A stretch of DNA of 64,000 bases, from positions 6,324,001 through 6,388,000 of the forward strand of contig CBDDCL010000015.1 of the NCBI GenBank assembly GCA_965226245.1, read 5' to 3'. The notes below the pieces were generated by a model that saw nothing but the letters and a program-made list of their open reading frames with translations, was not told where the DNA came from and searched no databases. Within the stretch, counting starts at the first letter, position 1. Each line of letters starts with the position of its first letter. Positions 52,801 through 60,983 of the stretch are shown here, piece by piece. The stretch is from CBDCYS01 sp965226245. GTDB taxonomy: Bacteria; Acidobacteriota; Terriglobia; Bryobacterales; UBA6623. Both the position numbers and the translations under genes were made by a program.

Positions 52801-53070
52801 AAAGTTGTCCTCAAGGTCAATGAAGGCCGCCCCAACATTGTTGACCTGATCAAGGGCCGCAAGGTGGACTTGATTATCAACACCCCGGCGGGCGTCCACT
52901 CTTTCAAGGACGAGAAGGTCATCCGGCGCGCCGCCATGCAGCAGAACGTTCCCTGCATCACGACCCTCAGCGGAGCCAAGGCCGCCGCCGGCGGCATGGC
53001 GGCCCGCCGCACGCGCTCGCTGCAAGTGCGCTCGCTGCAAGAGTTGCACGCAGGCGAACGAGTCTCGTGA
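49858..53070 (+). CDS. carB: Carbamoyl-phosphate synthase large subunit
   Basis: 1070 aa, the usual length. Two ATP-grasp halves: [20 protein letters not shown] ... [15 protein letters not shown] and [20 protein letters not shown] ... [16 protein letters not shown], then the MGS-like allosteric domain with [20 protein letters not shown] and [14 protein letters not shown]. It makes carbamoyl phosphate. Start [16 protein letters not shown] fits the family. Confidence 0.98.
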   Translation: [1070 protein letters not shown]

Positions 53071-53180
53071 GAACAAATGCCCGTGCTGCTACTTTCAGTG
53101 AGGTCGGCGACCTACAAAACCGCTCGGCCTAAGGCATCTAGCTCCAAGTTCCTGGCTTCGGAGAGCTGGAGGGATGACGT
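53071..53180. other. Convergent spacer after carB
   Basis: No strong hairpin seen. Confidence 0.3.
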
Positions 53181-53645
53181 TCACGCTTTCTGAACGAGAA
53201 TTTCGTAGATCTGTCGAACGTGAGCGTCGAGCCCGTCCAACCGCCGATTGATTCCCTCCAAATGCGTCTCGCGAATTGCGCGCACGTCGAGTTTCACATC
53301 CTCAACAGAGCGTTGAAGGTGGTGCAGGTCGTTAGTCCTGATCTGGTCCACTCCCGCCCGCAGGGTCTCATGTCCGTTCTTGAGAGCCTCGAACTGTTCC
53401 TGGAACTGCCCGAACTTGCGGCCCATTTCGAATAACTTCCACAAGATCCCCCCGCCGACCAGCGCGGGGACCAAAATACCTGCGATTGTTAGTGCCAGTT
53501 GCAATTCCAAGAGTTCTTCCCCTCTTTGGGCGAACCATGACCCCTGGTCTCCCTGGTATGCGAAGGCTGAAGTAGGAAGGCATATCCCTACTGCAGCCGC
53601 CCATCGACATACCCTAGGCACCACTGACTTCGCGGACACCTTCAT
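53181..53645 (-). CDS. Secreted membrane-anchored coiled-coil protein
   Basis: 154 aa. Signal peptide RWAAAVGICLPTSAFAYQ, then a membrane segment LALTIAGILVPALVGGGILW and a long helical coiled coil (FGQFQEQFEALKNGHETLRA; LHHLQRSVEDVKLDVRAIRE; LEGINRRLDGLDAHVRQIYE). It resembles small anchored coiled-coil proteins without assigned function. Start ATG at MKVSAKSVVPRVC. Confidence 0.6.
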   Translation of the reverse strand: MKVSAKSVVPRVCRWAAAVGICLPTSAFAYQGDQGSWFAQRGEELLELQLALTIAGILVPALVGGGILWKLFEMGRKFGQFQEQFEALKNGHETLRAGVDQIRTNDLHHLQRSVEDVKLDVRAIRETHLEGINRRLDGLDAHVRQIYEILVQKA

Positions 53646-53826
53646 TCGAGCCGCCTGGTGAAACGCTCCACAATCCGCCCCCCAGACCAGCCAATCCCAG
53701 AAAGCTTACCATGTTTTCCACAGGGCGGCTCGTCCGCTCCCACGCTCCAGGCAGTTTTCGCCGCAGCCAGCGACCAGGACCAAGAATCGAAACGCTATCA
53801 CATCTTGACCACAATCATCATACACC
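53646..53826. other. Intergenic, no feature seen
   Basis: The frame of the next gene stops at a TGA at 53806; no start found. Confidence 0.3.
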
Positions 53827-54435
53827 TTAGATAATCAGCTTGCCGACGCCAAACGGGATGCGGCCGAGGCTATTCGCATCCTTCGGCAGGATGGCGGCCG
53901 AGCTGAGTTGGCGCAGGTCCTCAGAGGCCTGGCTGAGATCGAGAGGAACCTGCATGAAGCCGACGCCGCGCGGCGGCACTATGAGGAGGCCGTTGCGATC
54001 TGCCGCGAAGAAGGTGAGACACTCAGATTGGCTCACACCATCCGCCATCTCGGCGATGTTCATCACGACGCGGGCCGCGCCGAATTGGCCGAGCCCTGCT
54101 ATCACGAATCCCTCGCTCTCTATCGCGGCCATCCGCAAGCCCCCCGGCTCGACTTGGCGAACGCCATTCGGAGCATGGCGGTACTCAAAGGGGAAGCCGG
54201 CGAGACCGAACAGGCGAAACAGCTTTGGGAAGAAGCAAGGGATCATTACGCGGCAGTCAGCGTGGCCGAAGGTGTAGCCGCAAGCTCCGCCCAGCTCGCT
54301 CTACTGGCTCGGCAGCGGGGAGGTGTCGAACGAGCGCGCCAATGGCTCACCGCAGCGAGCAGCGCCGCCGAGGCCGCCGGAGATCCACACATTCTGCGCC
54401 GCGTACGCGAAGTCCAGGCCGTCATCAAATCCTAA
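53827..54435 (+). pseudogene. TPR-repeat protein with truncated 5' end
   Basis: The frame is TPR-like from its start: DNQLADAKRDAAEAIRILRQ, LAQVLRGLAEIERNLHEADA, RLAHTIRHLGDVHHDAGRAE, LANAIRSMAVLKGEAGETEQ, SSAQLALLARQRGGVERARQ. The only candidate start is TTG at 53908, which would cut the first repeat. So either the 5' end is lost or a rare start is used. Cytoplasmic scaffold by type. Confidence 0.6.
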
Positions 54436-54477
54436 CCGGCAGACCCGACTTCACCACGCAATCCGACGAACCATAGG

Positions 54478-54577
54478 CGAGCCACGTTCACGTGGCTTGG
54501 TCTCCATTAGGCCGGTCCTTTTAGGGCCGGTTGACCAGCCCTCCCGAAGTTGTTCCTCAGCCCGTTTCAACGGGCTT
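54478..54577 (+). repeat. Repeat family D, copy 3 (three hairpins)
   Basis: Same three palindromes as copy 2 and the same linkers (GGTTGACCAGCCCTCCCGAA) with two or three changes. Confidence 0.88.
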
Positions 54578-54737
54578 TCATTCCGCCCTGATCACGCCCG
54601 TCTCCTGGCGGGCCGCGTCGGCCTCCGGGCCGACGTAGTCTGTCATCGGCTGTATCGACACCTCTAAGGATGACCTAGCTGTGTCGCGCTACCTGCTGTA
54701 TCGCCATTCTAGTGGCGATAGCCGGCTCCAGATCGGA

Positions 54738-54800
54738 CAAGCGCGGACTTCCCGTCCGAGCCTCTGTCCGGCCGTCTGAAATTTTCTGCCCAATGGCGGG
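54738..54800 (-). repeat. Repeat family B, copy 5 (short)
   Basis: Reverse strand: CAGAAAATTTCAGACGGCCG, then GACGGGAAGTCCGCG. Shortest and most diverged copy. Confidence 0.6.
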
Positions 54801-55561
54801 TCCGACACCTCAGAGGGGCTCACCGTGGGCGCCTCCACGACCAGGCTGACATCTGGGTTACGCTGAGCCCCGTGAAAGTGCCCGCGTGACAGTGATCGAA
54901 CCGGCCATCGCTCCCCAACCGCCAAAACAACCGTCCCCCAAAACGGGTCACGTTATTTCAATACTTTTATTCCCTTTCAAGTCATATGTTTAAATAAATC
55001 CACTCCTAATTCCCCGCCCATCACCTGCTAATCTGAATATGTGAGACCGCTCCGCACCTTTCTTGGAACAACCGTGGCGCACCGCTTCTCCGTGCCGCCC
55101 CGCGCCTCCGGCGAGTGGTCCGGGGAAGTCCTTTCCCGTGGCCTCCAATCCGTATTCGCGAGTGTTACCGCAAGCCCTCTGCCCGAACATCCAGAGATCC
55201 TGGTTCGGACAGGAATCACACGATTCAAAACGAAAAAGGGTCAAATCACCAGGCAGTCTGCCACGGGGCGCCGCGACCCTTTGGAGTCAAACCACTGAAA
55301 ACAAAAACACTATCCGTCGACACCAACTCCGAGAGGCAAAAAACGCCCAAAAATCCGGTATATGTGACATTCTGTGCCATTCTCTGCCATTTCATAAAGA
55401 AACGTTATAAAATCTTATACCCCACTCGGCAACCTCTTTGGTTTCAACGATGACACGAACCGACCCTTCTGCGTGATGCTATGATCTTGAACTAATCTAG
55501 GTGGCCTGTGCAGCCCGCGGTTCACGGTTCACGACCAAGTCTTGCGATTCCGCGAAACATC
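54801..55561. other. Unexplained 0.75-kb region with A/T-rich blocks
   Basis: A/T-rich stretches near 54950-55000 (ATGTTTAAATAAATCC) and 55290-55430 flank a GC-rich middle. Short open frames overlap on the plus strand (85, 115 and 112 codons) without recognisable motif. GACATTCTGTGCCATTCTCT carries a near repeat TGTGCCAT/TCTGCCAT. No gene assigned. Confidence 0.4.
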
Positions 55562-56731
55562 ATGAAACTTTCCAGTCGGCTCGACGGCGTGCGCGGAGAA
55601 GGCGCATTCGACGTTCTTGTGAAAGCGCGGGCTCTCGAAGCTCAGGGACGCTCGATTATTCACATGGAAATCGGCGAACCCGATTTTCCGACCGCCAAGC
55701 ATATCATCGAGGCCGGCAAGCGCGCCCTGGATGACGGCTGGACGAAGTACGGTCCGACCCAGGGCGACCCCGAACTGCGCGACGCAATCGCCGACGTTGT
55801 TTCGAAGCAGCGCGGCATCGAAGTCAGCCCAGACAACGTTGTCGTCACGCCGGGTGGCAAACCGATCCTGTTCTTCCCGATTCTGGCTCTGCTCGAGCCC
55901 GGAGACGAGGCGCTCTATCCCAACCCGGGATTCCCGATCTACGAGTCGATGATTCGCTTCACGGGCGCCACGCCGGTGCCGATGCCGCTGGTCGAAAGCC
56001 GCGGCTTTTCGCTCGATCTCGATCAAGTGCGCGATAAGCTCAGCGACCGCACGAAGCTGCTCATCCTCAACTCGCCTCAGAACCCCACCGGCGGCGTCGT
56101 GCCTGAGGAAGACATCCGGGCCATTGCCGAAATGGTTCGCGGCCGCGACCTGCTGGTGCTGGCCGACGAGGTCTACAGCCGCATCTACTTCGACGAGAAG
56201 CCGTTCTCCATTACCCAAATCGACGGCATGCTGGAGAAGACCATTCTGCTCGACGGCTTCTCGAAGACCTTCTCGATGACCGGTTGGCGCATGGGCTACG
56301 GCGTGATGCCGAAGTTTCTTCTCGACGCCGTATGCTTGCTGATGGTCAATTGCAACTCGCACACCTCAAGTTTCAGCCAGCGCGCCGGCATCGAAGCGCT
56401 GCGGGGACCGCAACACGCCGTGGATGAGATGGTGGCCGAGTTCGCCCGCCGCCGTGATGTCATTGTCGGCGGATTCAATAAGATCCCCGGGTTCTCTTGC
56501 GCCCAACCGGGCGGCGCCTTTTACGCTTTCCCGAACACCTCGAAAACCGGCATCAAGTCGGAGGAACTCGAGTACCGCGTGCTGAATGAAGCCGGGGTCG
56601 CCTGTTTGAGCGGCACCAGCTTTGGAGCCTGCGGCGAAGGCTACCTGCGGTTCAGCTACGCCACGGCGCTGGAGGAGATCAAGGAAGCGCTCAAGCGGAT
56701 CGACACGATGATGCGGAAGATTCTGGGTTAA
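55562..56731 (+). CDS. Class I/II pyridoxal-phosphate aminotransferase
   Basis: 389 aa from MKLSSRLDGVRGEGAFDVLV. EIGEPDFPTAKHIIEAGKRA, KYGPTQGDPELRDAIAD, NSPQNPTGGVVPEEDI, DEVYSRIYFDEKPFS, and LLDGFSKTFSMTGWRMGYG with PLP-lysine Lys235. C-terminal GAFYAFPN and YLRFSYATALEEIKEAL. Aspartate/aromatic aminotransferase fold, substrate not determinable. Eighteen upstream in-frame codons are left out for lack of conservation. Confidence 0.92.
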   Translation: MKLSSRLDGVRGEGAFDVLVKARALEAQGRSIIHMEIGEPDFPTAKHIIEAGKRALDDGWTKYGPTQGDPELRDAIADVVSKQRGIEVSPDNVVVTPGGKPILFFPILALLEPGDEALYPNPGFPIYESMIRFTGATPVPMPLVESRGFSLDLDQVRDKLSDRTKLLILNSPQNPTGGVVPEEDIRAIAEMVRGRDLLVLADEVYSRIYFDEKPFSITQIDGMLEKTILLDGFSKTFSMTGWRMGYGVMPKFLLDAVCLLMVNCNSHTSSFSQRAGIEALRGPQHAVDEMVAEFARRRDVIVGGFNKIPGFSCAQPGGAFYAFPNTSKTGIKSEELEYRVLNEAGVACLSGTSFGACGEGYLRFSYATALEEIKEALKRIDTMMRKILG

Positions 56732-56737
56732 CGTCCG

Positions 56738-56823
56738 CCGGTCCCAGCGAAAAAAGGGGGGAAAGGGTCGCGGTTGCCAGTCCCCCTTTTCGCCCGCACA
56801 CACTTCCGCCACGGGCTGCTAGA
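56738..56823 (-). repeat. Repeat family G, copy 2
   Basis: Reverse strand: CTAGCAGCCCGTGGCGGAAG, GGGCGAAAAAGGGGGACTGG. Convergent genes on both sides; may act as a bidirectional terminator because the G/C-run arms are followed by T- or A-runs. Confidence 0.65.
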
Positions 56824-57306
56824 CTAGCCGACCAATGATCCTTGTCCGAGGCACTTTTTCAGTAAGGCCACTTGGCCGAAGTGGTAAACCTCGTGGTAGG
56901 CAAGGAAGTTGATCCCGCCACGGATGGTCTTGTCCTCCACGGGGAAGTCTCGCGGGGCGTCAGCCGAGAGTTCTTCGTCGGTCAGCTCTTCCAGTCGTTG
57001 CTTCAATGCTGCGTCGGCCTCCCGCCACTTGCTGACTACATCCGCCAAAGGCGGGAACTCGGTCTCATCGTCAACCGTCGAGCCACGCCCAAACTGATCA
57101 CCCCACGGGTGCTCGACTTTCCTGCCGAGCATAGCGAGCAGACTGCAGCGGGTCGTCGTCATGTGCCCGACAATCCAGATCATGGGATTGGAGTCGTTAC
57201 TGATACGCTTGCGGACGTCTCGGTCGGTGAGACCTTCCAACGCTTTGTCGAAACGAGAACTGGTAACGGCGTAAAGTTGCGCGCTGGGCGCGATGACTGG
57301 GTCCAT
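56824..57306 (-). CDS. DinB-superfamily protein
   Basis: 160 aa. Four-helix DinB fold: NPMIWIVGHMTTTRCSLLAM (first metal His), and NFLAYHEVYHFGQVALLKKC with the H-x3-H pair near the end. Typically metal-dependent thiol-S-transferases or unknown. Start ATG gives MDPVIAPSAQLYAVTSSRF. A Tat signal fossil lies immediately upstream in another frame. Confidence 0.82.
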   Translation of the reverse strand: MDPVIAPSAQLYAVTSSRFDKALEGLTDRDVRKRISNDSNPMIWIVGHMTTTRCSLLAMLGRKVEHPWGDQFGRGSTVDDETEFPPLADVVSKWREADAALKQRLEELTDEELSADAPRDFPVEDKTIRGGINFLAYHEVYHFGQVALLKKCLGQGSLVG

Positions 57307-57330
57307 GGGAACATTCTAACTCGCAAGCCC

Positions 57331-57480
57331 TGAGGTGCAACCGCCGCGGCGTTGGGAGTGTGTCCCGCGGAACGGAGCAGCGTTTCGACGGCGGACCCCA
57401 GGCTTCCGGCGGCGGCGGCGCCCGCCGCGCTCTGTTTCACGAATTTGCGCCGCGTCGAAGTGGTGGAATCTGTACTCGTG
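57331..57480 (-). pseudogene. Tat signal peptide remnant of an exported protein
   Basis: Minus-strand frame reads TSTRRKFVKQSAAGAAAAGS then LGSAVETLLRS; RRKFVKQSA is a twin-arginine signal. No start codon remains and the mature protein is absent. A family A repeat starts just upstream of it. Confidence 0.5.
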
Positions 57481-57505
57481 ATAACTCTAGACCAAGTCCA
57501 CGCCG

Positions 57506-57689
57506 CTAGCCCGCTTTTCTCACCGCGTGGCGAGGCGAAGTGCGTGAGAGGCCCGTCAGTACGAGGCGCGCGCCGCTTGACGAGCGGAGGCGTACTTGAC
57601 AGTACGGTGAGCACGGCGAGCAAGCGCAACGAAGTAATGGCGGGCTTATCGCGTGCTTCGACCGTCAGGCGGTGAGAAATGCGGGCTAG
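57506..57689 (+). repeat. Repeat family A, copy 4 (complete, MITE-like)
   Basis: 184 bp. Left end CTAGCCCGCTTTTCTCACC and right end GGTGAGAAATGCGGGCTAG are inverted repeats with one difference. The interior has no gene. This copy defines the family; the other three lack one or both ends. Confidence 0.88.
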
Positions 57690-57729
57690 TACCGCACGTG
57701 CAACAGGCTTTCAACGTTCCCCGAAATTT

Positions 57730-57759
57730 TTGCGTGAGAGACTCCAGGGAGTCTACAAT
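57730..57759 (+). promoter_or_regulatory. Possible sigma-70 promoter for the HEAT-type gene
   Basis: TTGCGT, 18 bp, TACAAT; ~110 bp ahead of the start codon. The spacer contains GACTCCAGGGAGTC, a perfect inverted repeat (GACTCC/GGAGTC) that could be an operator. Confidence 0.4.
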
Positions 57760-57869
57760 CAAAGCATCAGGGACTGTTAGAAATGCGGGCAGACCCTGCC
57801 CACCTTTTCGAGACGGCGGCCGAGCCGGCCGATTCAACCCAAACACTCGCGAAGTAAGGGGATGAACAC

Positions 57870-58256
57870 ATGGGACTCTTCGATCTATTCCGGCCCAAAT
57901 GGAAGCACAGCGAGCCCGACGTGCGCATCGCCGCGGCGCAACAACTTGAGGATTCCAGCACGCTCATGCAAATGGCCGCGACCGACCGCGAGTGGTTCGT
58001 GCGTCACAGGGTGTTCGATGTGATCCGCGAAAAATTCGCCGACCAGACGACCTACGTCTACTTGGCGCGGAACTCGATTGACGAAGAGATCCGGCGCAAG
58101 GCCGTCAAGCTGGTCTTGGACGAGACGGTCCTCGAAGATATCGCCAAGAATGAGAAGTACCGCTATGTTCGCGATGCCGCCGAGCACCGCCTGGAAGAGC
58201 TTCACAGTGATTTGTGGGGCGAGAAATCAGGCTCAGGGAACACAGTTGGTCAATAA
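57870..58256 (+). CDS. HEAT-repeat-like small protein
   Basis: 128 aa, no signal. MGLFDLFRPKWKHSEPDVRI, then helical pairs AAAQQLEDSSTLMQMAATDR, WFVRHRVFDVIREKFADQTT, EIRRKAVKLVLDETVLEDIA, and KYRYVRDAAEHRLEEL. These are HEAT-like helices with conserved 'VR..A...L'. GGGGATG lies 9 nt before the start. Protein-binding by type; partner unknown. Confidence 0.72.
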   Translation: MGLFDLFRPKWKHSEPDVRIAAAQQLEDSSTLMQMAATDREWFVRHRVFDVIREKFADQTTYVYLARNSIDEEIRRKAVKLVLDETVLEDIAKNEKYRYVRDAAEHRLEELHSDLWGEKSGSGNTVGQ

Positions 58257-58290
58257 GCTTTCCTGGGCCGTTCCGGATGAAATACGTTGT

Positions 58291-58620
58291 CTACGTCTTC
58301 GGTTTCGGAGGGGGCGCCATGATGACCATAACCACCAGGCGCCCGGGTCCAGGGTTGCTCAGTGCGTGCTCTTCTCCAGCTTGAGCCACCACCAGGTCAC
58401 CTTCTCCAATTGCGGCTTGTTCTTCTCCAACCGCCACTTCTCCCCTGCCCTGCAAGACGAAGTAGATCTTGTCTTGACCCTGGTGGGTGTGCAGCTTGTG
58501 CTCTTGGCCTGCTTCGAAAGTGTTCAAGCCGGCAAATAGATTCTCGGTCATTGCCAGCGACACTTTGCCCATCTTGTCCGGGTTGAATGCGGCTTTCGAG
58601 GCTGCGCTTCGTACGATCAT
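58291..58620 (-). CDS. Cupin-domain protein
   Basis: 109 aa single cupin. Motif 1 EHKLHTHQGQDKIYFVLQGR has two His and later Glu-like positions; motif 2 ends HALSNPGPGRLVVMVI. Metal-binding beta-barrel; substrate unknown. Converges with the HEAT-type gene. Confidence 0.88.
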   Translation of the reverse strand: MIVRSAASKAAFNPDKMGKVSLAMTENLFAGLNTFEAGQEHKLHTHQGQDKIYFVLQGRGEVAVGEEQAAIGEGDLVVAQAGEEHALSNPGPGRLVVMVIMAPPPKPKT

Positions 58621-58717
58621 TTCAAAACCTTTTCTCGGGCCGGCTTACAACCAGGTTGCCAAGACACCAGACCGAATGTGGACCGCCAGGCGTTCGTTCT
58701 CCTCGTGTTGCCTGGAA
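58621..58717. other. Short spacer
   Basis: No signal seen. Confidence 0.3.
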
Positions 58718-60811
58718 CTATGGCACGCCGCCTTGGGCGTCGGCCGCCGGCTCGCCCGCTTGCCGCCGCGGCTTGCGATAGGGCTGATCGATCCAGCGTT
58801 TCAGCCAGTCGATTACGGTTTGGTGCCAGTAAATACTGTTGCGCGGCTTGAGTATCCAATGTCCTTCGTCCGGGAAATACAGGAACCGCGACGGCGTCTT
58901 TCGCAACTGCAGCGCGGTGAACAACTGCATCGCCTGCGTAACGGGCACCCGGTAATCTTTTTCCCCGTGGACAACCAGCGTCGGTGTCCTGAAGTTCTTC
59001 ACAAACGTGCTGGGGGACCACTTTTCATACATTTCCTGGTTTTCCCATGGGGAGCCGCGAAACTCCCACAGCGGGAACCAAAGCTCCTCGGTGGAACCGA
59101 ACATGCTTCGCAGATCGTACACGCCCGCATGTGACACGAAGGCCTGAAAACGGTCCGTATGGCCCAGCATCCAGTTGATCATGTAGCCGCCATAGGAAGC
59201 TCCAGCGGCGACCAACTGGTCTTTGTTGATATACGGCCGGCGCAGCACATAGTCAACGCCCGCCATGATGTCTTCGTAAACCATGCCGCCCCAGTCGCCG
59301 TTGATGGCGTCGGTCAAAGCCTGGCCGTAACCAATGGAACCCCTCGGGTTCGGCATAAAGACCACAAAGCCGGCTCCGGCGAAAACCTGCGGATTCCAGC
59401 GGTAGCTCCAGCTCTCGCCCCAAGCGCCTTGCGGCCCTCCGTGAACCAAGAGCAGAAGCGGGTATTTCCGCTCAAATTCGAAGTTCGCGGGCTTGACCAG
59501 AAACCCGCTCATGCTCGCCCCGTCGGCGCTTTCGTAGGTAATCTCTTCGAGCGGCGTGGATTCGTACTCTGACAGCACGTCGTCATTGAGATGTGTCAAT
59601 TGCTCGGGCGGGCCCCCCGAGGAGGAACCGCGAAATATTTCCACTGGATGGGAGCCGCTGTGGCCGGTGTAGACCACCGACTTGCCGTCGGGAGTGAGCT
59701 GGACGTCCCCGTGATGAGCGTCGCCAAACACAGCCACCCGCGTGCCTCCGCCTTCAACCGGCACCGTGAAAATCGGCTCGCGGCCGCGGTCTTCGGCCGT
59801 GAAAAACAGCCGCGCCGAGTCGGGAGACCAGCTAATGCTCGATACCCCGCGATCCAGCGTTTCGGTCAGACTGGCCACGTCTCCCGTGTTTCTGTTGTAG
59901 ACCATCAAGCGCACGCGGTCACTTTCGTAGCCCGCACGGGCTTGAGCCCGGTAAGCGATGAAACGCCCGTCGGGAGAGTAGACCGGGGAAGCGTCGGCGG
60001 CTGGGTTCGACGTAATCACCACCGGCTCGCCGCCCTCGATTGGGACCACATAGAGGTCACTGTTGGTGCTCAGGGCGGGGGAGTCGCTGGCGTTCATCGT
60101 GAAGCAAACTTCGAACCCGTCCGGCGATATGTCGTAGCCGTCGGGCCCGCCCAAAGAAAAAGGCGGAACGTCATAGCGGCCCGGGGTTAAGTCTCTCGGT
60201 TCACCAGCCTCGAGATTGACGACAAACAGATGGCTGCGCCGTCCGTCGCTCCATTCATCCCAATGGCGGTAGAGCAGCCCCTCGTAGAGCCGCGCCTTGA
60301 GAGGACCCTCCTTCTGCTGCGCCAGCAGCTCGCGGTTGCAATCGTCGTCGGCGCCGCAGTCAGGGAAGACGCGGCTGGTGAAAACCAAATGCTGCCCGTC
60401 GGGCGAGAAAAGCAGGCCCGAGACGCCGCTCGCGAGATCCGTGATCTGACGGGAGTTGCTGCCGTCAGCGTCCATGATCCAGATCTGCGCGGAACCACCC
60501 TGGTCTGAAATGTAGGCGATCCGCGCCGAGTCCGGAGACCAGCGCGGCCGGTCATTCGAAGTGCCATCAAAGGTAAGCCGGATCTCCCGGCCCCCGGCTA
60601 AGGGGACCACGTAAACCTGGCTCTCCTTGCTGTTGTTGGAGAGAGAAACCCTTGCGCCCACGAAGGCGACGGTCGAGGCGTCTGGAGAGAGCTGCGAATC
60701 TGATATGCGGACGAGACGATGAAGAGCCCACACGTCGAACGGCTTCTTGGCGGAAGGCTGTCCGAAAGCGGCCACCGTCAAGAGCACGAGAAAGCCGAGC
60801 GTGCGTCTCAT
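58718..60811 (-). CDS. S9 family peptidase (prolyl oligopeptidase / acylaminoacyl-peptidase type)
   Basis: 697 aa from MRRTLGFLVLLTVAAFG; signal peptide. N-terminal seven-bladed-type propeller (LSPDASTVAFVGARVSL, WSPDSARIAYISDQGGSAQI, YSPDGRFIAYRAQARAGYES), then alpha/beta hydrolase: nucleophile Ser539 in GASYGGYMINWML, HGEKDYRVPVTQ with the Asp, and PDEGHWILKPRNS with the His. Exported peptidase cutting short peptides. Fifty-seven in-frame codons upstream are left out because the signal peptide starts at this Met. Confidence 0.92.
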   Translation of the reverse strand: MRRTLGFLVLLTVAAFGQPSAKKPFDVWALHRLVRISDSQLSPDASTVAFVGARVSLSNNSKESQVYVVPLAGGREIRLTFDGTSNDRPRWSPDSARIAYISDQGGSAQIWIMDADGSNSRQITDLASGVSGLLFSPDGQHLVFTSRVFPDCGADDDCNRELLAQQKEGPLKARLYEGLLYRHWDEWSDGRRSHLFVVNLEAGEPRDLTPGRYDVPPFSLGGPDGYDISPDGFEVCFTMNASDSPALSTNSDLYVVPIEGGEPVVITSNPAADASPVYSPDGRFIAYRAQARAGYESDRVRLMVYNRNTGDVASLTETLDRGVSSISWSPDSARLFFTAEDRGREPIFTVPVEGGGTRVAVFGDAHHGDVQLTPDGKSVVYTGHSGSHPVEIFRGSSSGGPPEQLTHLNDDVLSEYESTPLEEITYESADGASMSGFLVKPANFEFERKYPLLLLVHGGPQGAWGESWSYRWNPQVFAGAGFVVFMPNPRGSIGYGQALTDAINGDWGGMVYEDIMAGVDYVLRRPYINKDQLVAAGASYGGYMINWMLGHTDRFQAFVSHAGVYDLRSMFGSTEELWFPLWEFRGSPWENQEMYEKWSPSTFVKNFRTPTLVVHGEKDYRVPVTQAMQLFTALQLRKTPSRFLYFPDEGHWILKPRNSIYWHQTVIDWLKRWIDQPYRKPRRQAGEPAADAQGGVP

Positions 60812-60983
60812 TCCATTTGACTGTAGCGCACCTGGAAGCCGCGCGAAAAAGTCGGTCCAGCCCAACGCGGTTTGTTGCCGAGCAAGTTCCCGAATCATAA
60901 CCGAAGAAACAATGGCTCCCTTGCCGCTGAATTCCAAGCGGCCCATCAAATGAATCAATGAGAATAGGAAAGGAACGCGCATC
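60812..60983. other. Divergent promoter region
   Basis: Between the S9 peptidase and the DUF58 gene. No clear -35/-10 pair. Confidence 0.35.

Noticed and set aside
55041..55453. Three overlapping plus-strand frames
   Set aside because: None has a recognisable domain or clear ribosome-binding site; kept only as an unexplained region.
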